64,000 bases of DNA from RYN-230 sp036497945 (GTDB taxonomy: Bacteria > Actinomycetota > Actinomycetes > Streptosporangiales > Streptosporangiaceae), in the NCBI GenBank assembly GCA_036497945.1, contig DASXIN010000158.1, positions 42,326 to 106,325 of the forward strand, given 5' to 3'. Below, piece after piece: positions 48,053 to 54,585 of the stretch. The notes beneath the pieces were generated by a model. It searched no databases. It had not been told where the DNA came from and saw only the letters and a list, made by a program, of their open reading frames with translations. Made by a program: the position numbers and the translations under genes. Within the stretch, counting starts at the first letter, position 1. Each line of letters opens with the position of its first letter.

Positions 48053-49510
48053 GTGAACGATCTCCCTCGAAGAGCCGTGACCCGGACCGCGAAGCTGGCT
48101 ACCCTCCCCGCTGGCCTGATGGGCCGGACTGCCCTTGGCCTGGGCAAGCGCATCGGCGGCAGGTCCGCCGAACTGGTCGCCAACGAGATCCAGCAGCGCA
48201 CCGCGGAGCAGATCTTCCGGGTGCTAGGCGAGCTCAAGGGCGGCGCGATGAAGCTGGGCCAGGCGCTGTCCATCTTCGAGGCCGCGCTGCCGCCGGAGAT
48301 CGCCGGACCGTACCGGGCCACGCTGACCAGGCTGCAGGAAGCCGCCCCGCCGCTGCCCGCCCGGACCGTGCACGAGGTGCTGGCCGGAGATTTCGGCCCA
48401 GGCTGGCGGGACGCCTTCCGCGAGTTCGACGACCAGCCCAAGGCGGCCGCGTCCATCGGGCAGGTGCACCGCGCGGTCTGGCAGGACGGCCGCCAGGTGG
48501 CCGTCAAGATCCAGTACCCTGGCGCGGGGCGGGCGCTGCTCAGCGACTTCAAGCAGCTCAGCCGGGCCGGCTGGCTGTTCGGCATCCTGATGCCCGGGCT
48601 CGACGTCAAGCCGCTGCTGGATGAGCTGCAGGCGCGAGTCGGGGAGGAGATCGACTACCTGCTGGAGGCCAACTCGCAGCAGGCCTTCGCCACCGCATAC
48701 GCCGATGACCCGGACATCTACGTGCCGCAGGTCGTGCAGGCCACCGACCACGTGATCATCACCGAATGGATGGACGGCACCCCGCTGTCCCAGATCATCG
48801 AGTCCGGCACCCAGCAGGAACGTGACCGGGCCGGGATACTTTTCACCCGGTTCCTGTTCTCCGGCCCGGCTCGCGCCGGGCTGCTCCATGCTGACCCGCA
48901 TCCAGGCAATTTCCGGATGCTGGCCGACGGCCGGCTGGGCGTGCTCGACTTCGGCGCGGTGGACCGGCTGCCGGACGGCCTGCCGCCGTTCATCGGCAAG
49001 CTGCTCCGCATCATCCATAGTGGCGGCGACATCCGCGAGGCCGAAGACGAGCTCCGCGAGCAGGGTTTCGTCCGCCCGGGCATCGAGGTCGATCCGGAAG
49101 CGCTGTACGCGTTCCTGGCTCCGTTGGCTGAGCCGTCCCGGCAGGAGACGTTCAAGTTCAGCCGGGAATGGCTGCGCTCCGAAGCGGCCCGGGTCACCGA
49201 TCCGCGCTCGTCCAACCTGGGCCGGCGGCTCAACCTGCCGCCGTCCTACGTGCTCATCCACCGGGTGTCTACCGAAGGCATCGGCGTGCTCTGCCAGCTC
49301 GGCTCCGAGGGGCCGTTCCGGGCCGAGATGATCCGCTGGATGCCGGGCTACGCTACGGACAGCCCGGCCTCCGGCCGGGCTGACGCGGACCTGCTGGACT
49401 CTGGCCTGCCCGCCGCGGACCTGCTGGATTCTGGCCCGCCCGCCGCGGACTTGCTGGACCCTGGCCCGGAGGACCGGGACGCCCGCCCCGGGGACCTGGC
49501 CCCCCGCTAA
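48053..49510 (+). CDS. ABC1/ADCK (UbiB-like) atypical kinase
   Basis: 485 residues, GTG start. Hallmarks: KxGQ helix KGGAMKLGQ (62-70), Ala-rich AAASIGQVHRA (131-141) in place of a P-loop, VAVK (149-152), HADPHPGN (279-286), DFGA (299-302). ADCK proteins are ATPases/kinases tied to quinone biosynthesis or lipid functions in other organisms; the actinobacterial role is unclear, though menaquinone metabolism is plausible. The last 45 residues consist of three ADLLDSG(L/P)PA repeats and an acidic tail and are not part of the fold. Start is 14 bp after the upstream gene; equivalent neighbour is Rv3197. Confidence 0.9.
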   Translation: MNDLPRRAVTRTAKLATLPAGLMGRTALGLGKRIGGRSAELVANEIQQRTAEQIFRVLGELKGGAMKLGQALSIFEAALPPEIAGPYRATLTRLQEAAPPLPARTVHEVLAGDFGPGWRDAFREFDDQPKAAASIGQVHRAVWQDGRQVAVKIQYPGAGRALLSDFKQLSRAGWLFGILMPGLDVKPLLDELQARVGEEIDYLLEANSQQAFATAYADDPDIYVPQVVQATDHVIITEWMDGTPLSQIIESGTQQERDRAGILFTRFLFSGPARAGLLHADPHPGNFRMLADGRLGVLDFGAVDRLPDGLPPFIGKLLRIIHSGGDIREAEDELREQGFVRPGIEVDPEALYAFLAPLAEPSRQETFKFSREWLRSEAARVTDPRSSNLGRRLNLPPSYVLIHRVSTEGIGVLCQLGSEGPFRAEMIRWMPGYATDSPASGRADADLLDSGLPAADLLDSGPPAADLLDPGPEDRDARPGDLAPR

Positions 49511-49540
49511 ACGCAGGGGACCTGGCACCCCGCTAAACGC
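49490..49540. repeat. 25-bp tandem duplication spanning the ADCK stop
   Basis: GGGGACCTGGC followed by CCCCCGCTAAACGC at 49490-49514 and, with one base changed, at 49516-49540. The copy contains the stop codon, so the gene has an in-frame-looking second end beyond its real stop; likely slippage that left the protein unchanged. Confidence 0.8.
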
Positions 49541-49545
49541 GACGC

Positions 49546-49571
49546 GGGGGCGGCCGTTACCGGCCGCCCCC
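49546..49571. terminator. Strong GC hairpin between convergent genes
   Basis: Perfect 10-bp stem GGGGGCGGCC / GGCCGCCCCC (49546-49555, 49562-49571) with loop GTTACC, between the ADCK gene and the oppositely oriented small gene at 49589. It is suited to terminate in both directions, although no T-tract follows. Confidence 0.7.
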
Positions 49572-49588
49572 GCTCCCCCGCAGGTTGG

Positions 49589-49774
49589 TCAGGACACCTG
49601 CCGCACACCGCGCAGTTGCCGCGCGGCGTGCTGCGCCCGCTCCAGCCGGCGGGCGGCCCGGTCTACCCGGCGGGCCGCCCGGCGCACCGCTCGCAGGTGC
49701 GCGATCTGACCATCACGGCGGGCCTGTGCCAGCAGCTCTCGCTGGAGCGCTGCTGGATAGTTGGTTGAGTACAT
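49589..49774 (-). CDS. Small basic protein downstream of whiB7
   Basis: 61 residues, MYSTNYPAALQRELLAQARR, then a long Ala/Arg-rich helix (VRRAARRVDRAARRLERAQ) with coiled-coil character. ATG at 49774 is preceded by GGTGGAGTGAG, a good ribosome site. It follows whiB7 by 50 bp on the same strand. Small Arg/Ala-rich helical proteins at this position occur in other actinomycetes; function unknown. Not a ribosomal protein that I recognise. Confidence 0.65.
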   Translation of the reverse strand: MYSTNYPAALQRELLAQARRDGQIAHLRAVRRAARRVDRAARRLERAQHAARQLRGVRQVS

Positions 49775-49824
49775 CTCACTCCACCGCCCGTCTTCACTTA
49801 CTGATTCGCTGGCTTGACGACAGG

Positions 49825-50196
49825 TCAGGCCGCCACGTCGTGCTTCCGCGGACGTCCGCGCGGCCTCTTCCGCGGCACGATCTGACCGCGCAGGAAGAGC
49901 TCACCGCCCCACACGCCCCAGGGCTCCCGGCGCTCCATGGCCCCGGACAGGCACGCCATCCGGGCGGCGCAACCGACGCAGAGCGCCTTGGCCGTCTCCA
50001 CATCCTGCGGAGACTCGGCGAAGAACAACTCCGGATCGTCGGTGCAGGGCAACTCAGCACTGCGCGCCACCGGCACCACAGTGGGGGTGACCCCGGCCGG
50101 CCCGCTGCGCGGCTGGCCTGACCTCACGGATTCTGGTGCCGAGATTGCCTCGAACCACGCCGTGCCTCCTACGGCGGCGGTACCGGGCCCGTACAT
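49825..50196 (-). CDS. whiB7: WhiB7, antibiotic-resistance regulator
   Basis: [4Fe-4S] transcription factor that activates intrinsic resistance genes after ribosome stress. 123 residues. Four Cys C51, C73, C76 and C82 (CVGCAARMAC), turn EPWGVWGGE 91-99 and the C-terminal AT-hook RPRGRPRK (111-118), which is diagnostic of WhiB7. ATG at 50196 with AGGGG upstream. A 480-nt leader contains a promoter with an A-tract, a uORF and an intrinsic terminator, the known architecture for ribosome-sensing attenuation. Neighbours tesB, uvrD2 and the ADCK kinase match the mycobacterial locus. Confidence 0.95.
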   Translation of the reverse strand: MYGPGTAAVGGTAWFEAISAPESVRSGQPRSGPAGVTPTVVPVARSAELPCTDDPELFFAESPQDVETAKALCVGCAARMACLSGAMERREPWGVWGGELFLRGQIVPRKRPRGRPRKHDVAA

Positions 50197-50269
50197 TGTC
50201 CAACCCCTCTCGTCCTGCTCTTACCGTCTCTCATGGGTCTGACAAAACGGCGGGCCCGACATGACTAAA

Positions 50270-50296
50270 GCCGCGGACCCGGTGCGGGTCCGCGGC
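50270..50296 (-). terminator. whiB7 leader attenuator (intrinsic terminator)
   Basis: Perfect 11-bp stem GCCGCGGACCC / GGGTCCGCGGC with a 5-nt loop; in the whiB7 direction it is followed by TTTAGT. It lies 25 nt downstream of the uORF stop and 74 nt upstream of the whiB7 ATG, so terminating here would cut off whiB7. Just upstream, GGATCC segments around 50304-50335 could form an alternative pairing. Confidence 0.85.
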
Positions 50297-50321
50297 CTTT
50301 GGGGGATCCAGGCCGGCCTTT

Positions 50322-50627
50322 CTAGACCGGATCCCAGGCTGGAAGCGAACCCGTTTGGCTGCCGCCGTCAGCGGCAGCGCTCATCGCGTGGGTGTACGTC
50401 TGGACGGAGGTGCTCGGCTGGCCGGAGCCCGGCTTGACCTGGGTAGACGCCTGGTCGCGCCGCTGCGCGAGCGGATCGGTGATGACGCGCGGTCGCGCTG
50501 TGCCGCGGTGCCCGGCTGGGTCGAGGAGAGTCAGCACGCCCATCGGCAGGCAGGCACCTGGTGCGGCAGCGAAAGCTCCGGTCCACGGCATGTCCGCGAC
50601 CGGAACGGAGCGCATGTTGTTATTCAC
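50322..50627 (-). CDS. uORF in the whiB7 leader
   Basis: 101 codons from GTG 50627, preceded by a near-perfect ribosome site GGAGGTGA 7 bp upstream, the strongest in the window; an in-frame GTG at 50636 overlaps that site. Protein starts VNNNMRSVPVADMPWTGAF and ends LPAWDPV just before the attenuator. No domain is recognisable. Its strong initiation site and its position between promoter and terminator fit a leader ORF whose translation state decides readthrough into whiB7. Could alternatively be a small independent protein. Confidence 0.65.
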   Translation of the reverse strand: MNNNMRSVPVADMPWTGAFAAAPGACLPMGVLTLLDPAGHRGTARPRVITDPLAQRRDQASTQVKPGSGQPSTSVQTYTHAMSAAADGGSQTGSLPAWDPV

Positions 50628-50681
50628 CAGGGTCACCTCCCTTCCTCATGGCGTAGTCAGCTCGCCTGGAACATGTGTAGC

Positions 50682-50719
50682 AGCCTAAAGAACCCGGCCG
50701 GTGCGGGGCAACTCTTTTT
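50682..50719 (-). promoter_or_regulatory. whiB7 promoter with WhiB7-type A-tract
   Basis: Minus strand: AAAAA (50719-50715), 3 bp, -35 TTGCCC (50711-50706), 18-bp spacer, -10 TAGGCT (50687-50682). An AT-rich block three bases before the -35 is the contact point of the WhiB7 AT-hook in autoregulated promoters. Start would be near 50675. Confidence 0.8.
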
Positions 50720-50726
50720 CTGGCCG

Positions 50727-51542
50727 CTAGCGCAGCTGCCGGATCAGTCCTTCCTGGACAACGGACACCACCAGCTCGCCCTGGTCAGTAAACACTTGCC
50801 CGCGAGCAAGGCCACGGGCGCCCGCCGCGGACGGCGATTCCTGGTCGTAGAGCAGCCACCGGTCGGCCCGGAACGGCCGGTTGAACCACATCGCGTGATC
50901 CAGGCTGGCCCCGCTGATCTGGCCGTCGGCCCAGGAGATGCCGTGCCTGCGCAGCACGGTGTCGAGCAGCGTCAGATCCGAGACGTAGGTCATCAGGCAG
51001 ACGTGCAACAGCGGGTCGTCGGGCAGTTCGCCGTCGGCCCGCAGCCACACCAGGCTGTGCTCCGTCACGTCGTTCGGTGCGATGCCGACCGGCGGACCGA
51101 CGAAACGCAGGTCGATCGGGTTGCCGGCAAAGAACTCATGGCTCACCGGCGGGATCGACTCGGCCGGCGTCACCGCGGGCATCGGCGATCCGTGCGACAG
51201 TCCGGGCTCGTCGAGGTGGAACGACGCGGACAACGTGAAGATCGTCTTACCGTGCTGGATGGCGGACACCCGCCGGGTGGTGAAGGACCGGCCGTCACGC
51301 ACCCGGTCCACCAGGTAGACGATGGGCACCACGGGATCACCCGGCCCGATGAAGTACGCGTGCAGCGAGTGCACCGCGCGGTCGGCAGGCACCGTTCGGC
51401 CCGCGGCGACCAGGGCCTGCCCGGCGACCTGCCCGCCGAACACCCGCTGCCGCCAGTCGCTGGGACTGCGGCCGCGGAAGATATCCGCCTCGATCTGCTC
51501 CAGGTCGAGCAGCTCGACCAGGCTGTCCAGGGCCTTGCTCAC
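50727..51542 (-). CDS. tesB: Acyl-CoA thioesterase II (TesB)
   Basis: Hydrolyses medium/long acyl-CoAs to free fatty acid and CoA. 271 residues with two hot-dog domains. Family motifs: RVFGGQVAGQALVAA, LHAYFIGPGD, RDGRSFTTRRVSAIQ, and in the second half SLDHAMWFNRPFRADRWLLYDQESPSA with the catalytic Asp, completed by Thr and Gln residues (ARGLARGQVFTDQGELVVSVVQEGLIR). GTG start at 51542. Stop lies 8 bp from the whiB7 A-tract, so the whiB7 promoter sits immediately behind this gene. 16 bp from the helicase gene on the same strand. Confidence 0.93.
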   Translation of the reverse strand: MSKALDSLVELLDLEQIEADIFRGRSPSDWRQRVFGGQVAGQALVAAGRTVPADRAVHSLHAYFIGPGDPVVPIVYLVDRVRDGRSFTTRRVSAIQHGKTIFTLSASFHLDEPGLSHGSPMPAVTPAESIPPVSHEFFAGNPIDLRFVGPPVGIAPNDVTEHSLVWLRADGELPDDPLLHVCLMTYVSDLTLLDTVLRRHGISWADGQISGASLDHAMWFNRPFRADRWLLYDQESPSAAGARGLARGQVFTDQGELVVSVVQEGLIRQLR

Positions 51543-51558
51543 CGTGGCACCGTACCGG

Positions 51559-53412
51559 TCAGGCCAGCGCGGCCGCCTGGCGGGTGCGCGACTGCAGCCC
51601 GTCCAGGAACCGGGACGGCCGCCGGGACCGGCGGCTGCCCGCGGACCGGGCCAGCGGCCAGGACAGGAACAGCCGTTCCCGGGCCCGGGTCACGCCCACG
51701 TACAGCAGCCGCCGCTCCTCCTCGATCTCGTCCTCGGTCTGCGCGTGCACGATGGGCAGCATGCCCTCGGTCAGGCCGGGCAGGAAGACCACATCCCACT
51801 CCAGGCCCTTGGCCGCGTGCAGCGAGGCCAGCGTCACCCCGTGCAGGGCCGGGGCGTGCTCGATCTCCGACCGGTGTGCCAGCTCGGCCGTGAAGCCGCG
51901 CAGCCCATCACCGGGCGCACCGCCGAAGTAGTCCTCGGCCAGCTGGGCCAGCGCGGCCAGCGACTCCCACCGCTCCCGGGCCGCCCCCCGGCCGGCCGGC
52001 GGCTGCTGGGTCAGGCCGAGCCCGGCCAGGATGTGCCGGACCTCCGCGGCCGGCCCACCCGCCGCCGAGTCACCCTCGGCGGAGTCACTCCCGGCCGACT
52101 TGGCCGCCGCGCGGAGCAGCCCGACCGCCTGGCGCACCTCGGGCCGGTCGAAGAACCGTTCCGCCCCGCGCAGCTGGCAGGGCAGCCCCAGCCCGGCGAA
52201 GGCCTGCTCCACCGGCAGCGTCTGCGCGTTCGTCCGGACCAGCACCGCGACCTGGCCGAGCGGCACCCCGGCGGCGTGCAGGTCGGCCACCCGGGACGCG
52301 ATGGCCGACGCCTCCGCCTGCTCGTCGGGGTATTCGGCGAACTCCGCGGCGGGCCCGGCGGGCCGCCGCGCGACCAGCGCCGCCGTGCCCCCCGGCGCGG
52401 TCCCTCCGGCCGCCACCGGGCGACCGTCGGCGCGCAGCTGGGCGGCCAGCGAGCGCCGCCCGGCCAGCCCGGTGATCTGGTTGGCCAGCGCGACCACCTG
52501 CGGCGTGGACCGGTAGTTGCGGACCAGCCGGAGCACCGTCGCATCCGGGAAATCAGCGCCGAACCCGGTCAGGTAGCCAGCCGTCGCCCCCGCGAACGAG
52601 TAGATGGTCTGCCGCGGGTCACCCACCACGCATACGTCGTCCCGGTCCCCGGCCCAGCTGTCCAGCAGCAGCTTCTGCAGCGGGTTGACGTCCTGGTACT
52701 CATCGACCACGAAGTACCGGTACCGGTCCCGGATCTGCGCGGCCGCCTCCGGGTGCTCGGCCAGGATGGCGGCGGTCAGCTCCAGCACCGACTCGAAGTC
52801 CACCAGGTGGCGCTCCCGGCGCAGCTCCTCGTAGCCGGTGTAGAGCTGGGCCACCAGGGCGGGCGCCAGCGGCCCGGCCCGCCCGGCCCGGGCCGCCTCG
52901 TCCGGATAGTCCGACGGCGGCACGCCCAGCACCTTGGCCCACTCGATCTCCGCGGCCAGGTCGCGCAGTTCGGCCGGGCTGGTCCCGGCCCGCTGGCGGC
53001 GCGCCACCTCGGCCAGCAGGGTGACCTTGGAATCCAGCACGGCAGGCGGCCGCCCGCCCACGGTGCGCGGCCAGAAGTGGCTGAGCTGGCGCAGCGCGGC
53101 CGAGTGGAACGTGCGGGCCTGCACCCGGTCCAGCCCGGCCCCGCGGCCGGCCAGCTGGTGCACCCGGGCGCGCAGTTCGCCCGCCGCCCGGGTGGTGAAG
53201 GTGAGCGCGAGCACGTGGCCCGGGTCCACCACGCCGGTGAGCGCCGCGTAGGCGATCCGGTGCGCGATAGCCCGGGTCTTGCCGGTGCCCGCCCCGGCCA
53301 GCACGCACACCGGCCCCCGGGTGGCCAGCGCGACCTGCCGCTGCTCGGGGTCCAGCGCGGCCAGCACCGACTCCGGGTCGGCCGGGCCGGGCCGGGCTTC
53401 AGTAGCTCGCAA
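51559..53412 (-). CDS. uvrD2: UvrD2-like superfamily 1 helicase lacking HRDC domain
   Basis: 617 residues, TTG start with GGAGGT 5 bp upstream. Motif I AGAGTGKT (39-46), Ia LTFTTRAAGELRARV, II VVDEYQDVNPLQ, III GDPRQTIYSF, IV VRNYRST, V TLASLHAAKGLEWDVVFLPGLTEGMLP, VI YVGVTRARERLFLSW. Unwinds 3'-tailed DNA in repair. Mycobacterial and Streptomyces UvrD2 proteins continue with a tetracysteine linker and an HRDC domain (about 700 residues); this protein stops shortly after motif VI. HRDC has been reported dispensable for unwinding, so function is likely retained. Divergent from mycoredoxin. Confidence 0.9.
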   Translation of the reverse strand: MRATEARPGPADPESVLAALDPEQRQVALATRGPVCVLAGAGTGKTRAIAHRIAYAALTGVVDPGHVLALTFTTRAAGELRARVHQLAGRGAGLDRVQARTFHSAALRQLSHFWPRTVGGRPPAVLDSKVTLLAEVARRQRAGTSPAELRDLAAEIEWAKVLGVPPSDYPDEAARAGRAGPLAPALVAQLYTGYEELRRERHLVDFESVLELTAAILAEHPEAAAQIRDRYRYFVVDEYQDVNPLQKLLLDSWAGDRDDVCVVGDPRQTIYSFAGATAGYLTGFGADFPDATVLRLVRNYRSTPQVVALANQITGLAGRRSLAAQLRADGRPVAAGGTAPGGTAALVARRPAGPAAEFAEYPDEQAEASAIASRVADLHAAGVPLGQVAVLVRTNAQTLPVEQAFAGLGLPCQLRGAERFFDRPEVRQAVGLLRAAAKSAGSDSAEGDSAAGGPAAEVRHILAGLGLTQQPPAGRGAARERWESLAALAQLAEDYFGGAPGDGLRGFTAELAHRSEIEHAPALHGVTLASLHAAKGLEWDVVFLPGLTEGMLPIVHAQTEDEIEEERRLLYVGVTRARERLFLSWPLARSAGSRRSRRPSRFLDGLQSRTRQAAALA

Positions 53413-53513
53413 TGCGCACCTCCGGTGCCCGCCATCCTGCCCTATCCAGCCGACACAACGGCCGCGCCCGGCCAGCGCGGCGCGGGAAAGCGGGGTGGTT
53501 GCCCGCCGCTACG

Positions 53514-53539
53514 GGAAGCTGGCGGCCCCGCGCCGCGTT
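53514..53539 (+). promoter_or_regulatory. SigR-like promoter before mycoredoxin
   Basis: GGAAG (53514-53518), 18 bp, GTT (53537-53539), close to the SigR consensus GGAAT-N18-GTT; start near 53546, about 35 nt before the GTG. Thiol-stress control of mycoredoxin is established in Streptomyces, so the site is plausible, with one mismatch (G for T). Confidence 0.5.
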
Positions 53540-53579
53540 GAGGGAGCGGAACAATTCTTCCGACGATAGGAGCGAATGC

Positions 53580-53837
53580 GTGTCAGAGCGGGTAACGATG
53601 TACTCGACGCAATGGTGCGCGTTCTGCCGCCGACTGAAGGGACAGCTGGCAAGAGACGGCATAGAGGTAGCCGAGATCGACATCGAGGTCGATGAGGCGG
53701 CTGCGACGTTCGTGATCAGCGTTAACGGGGGGAACATGACGGTGCCGACGGTGGTCTTTCCGGACGGGACGGCGATGACCAACCCATCGGCGGCCCAGGT
53801 CAAGGAGAGGCTGCGCGGGCTCGCCGCGAACGCATGA
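53580..53837 (+). CDS. mrx1: Mycoredoxin / glutaredoxin-like protein
   Basis: 85 residues from GTG 53580 (AGGAG 7 bp upstream); the frame upstream is a shadow. Thioredoxin fold with redox motif C13-A-F-C16 after YSTQW, the actinobacterial mycoredoxin variant that uses mycothiol, then VPTVVFPDGTAMTNPSA (cis-Pro and the substrate-binding loop). Reduces mycothiolated proteins. Neighbourhood with uvrD2 and whiB7 matches Rv3198A. Its stop overlaps the ANTAR gene (ATGA). Confidence 0.92.
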   Translation: MSERVTMYSTQWCAFCRRLKGQLARDGIEVAEIDIEVDEAAATFVISVNGGNMTVPTVVFPDGTAMTNPSAAQVKERLRGLAANA

Positions 53838-54568
53838 GTGGCAGGCACGACCGGGATGACGCTGGTGCGCAGGCGCGCACCGGCCCTGTCGGCGTGCCCG
53901 GGAACGCCGAGGACCACGGCGCCGCCCTGGGCAGCGACGCGGACAGCACGGCGCCGCAGGCGGTGGAGCGCACGCCCAGCGGCTGGCGCGTCGGTGACGA
54001 GGAACTGCCCGACCTGACCAGCGCCATGGTGCTGGCCGACATCCTGAACGCCGAGCTGACCGCGGAGGAGCAGGCCGAGCTGGACGCGACCGCGGCCAGC
54101 GGCACGCCACCCGCGCCGCCGGCCCACCCGCAGGACGCGGCCGGGCGGAACTCCGGCCTGATCGCCGGCCCGCAGCCGCCGGCTGCGCCGAGCCGGCCTG
54201 GTCCCAGCGAGCCACGCGGCCGCCGGGCCGCCCGCCGCGGCGCACACCGGGCCGGCCCGCGCGGCACGGCCGCGGAACTGGCCGAGGCCGAGCAGCTCAA
54301 GGAGACCGTGGCCCAGCTCGAGCGCGCGCTGACCGTCCGGGTCCGGGTCGAGCAGGCCATCGGCGTGCTGGCTGAGCGGCACCGGATCCGGCCCCGGCAG
54401 GCGTTCGAGCTGCTCAGGTCCGCGTCCCGGGCCCGCGGCCAGCGGATCATGGAAACCGCCAGCCAGGTGATCGCGAGCGCGAGCAACCCGCTGCTCAGGC
54501 TGCCCGAGGAGCTGGCCAAGCCGCCGATGCCGCGCCGGATGCCCCGGCGCAGCCGCGGCGAAGCCTGA
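53834..54568 (+). CDS. ANTAR-domain protein
   Basis: 244 residues, start overlapping the mycoredoxin stop. First ~150 residues are Ala/Pro-rich with a conserved central stretch ERTPSGWRVGDEELPDLTSAMVLADILNAELT. An ANTAR three-helix RNA-binding domain occupies about 160-225: LERALTVRVRVEQAIGVLAERHRIRPRQAFELLRSASR. ANTAR proteins bind paired hexaloop hairpins in nascent RNA and prevent termination. Sensory domain absent or not recognised. Basic C-terminus RRMPRRSRGEA. Co-transcribed with mycoredoxin, so possibly redox linked; targets unknown. Confidence 0.82.
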   Translation: MSGRHDRDDAGAQARTGPVGVPGNAEDHGAALGSDADSTAPQAVERTPSGWRVGDEELPDLTSAMVLADILNAELTAEEQAELDATAASGTPPAPPAHPQDAAGRNSGLIAGPQPPAAPSRPGPSEPRGRRAARRGAHRAGPRGTAAELAEAEQLKETVAQLERALTVRVRVEQAIGVLAERHRIRPRQAFELLRSASRARGQRIMETASQVIASASNPLLRLPEELAKPPMPRRMPRRSRGEA

Positions 54569-54585
54569 CCCCCGCCGCTAGCTCG

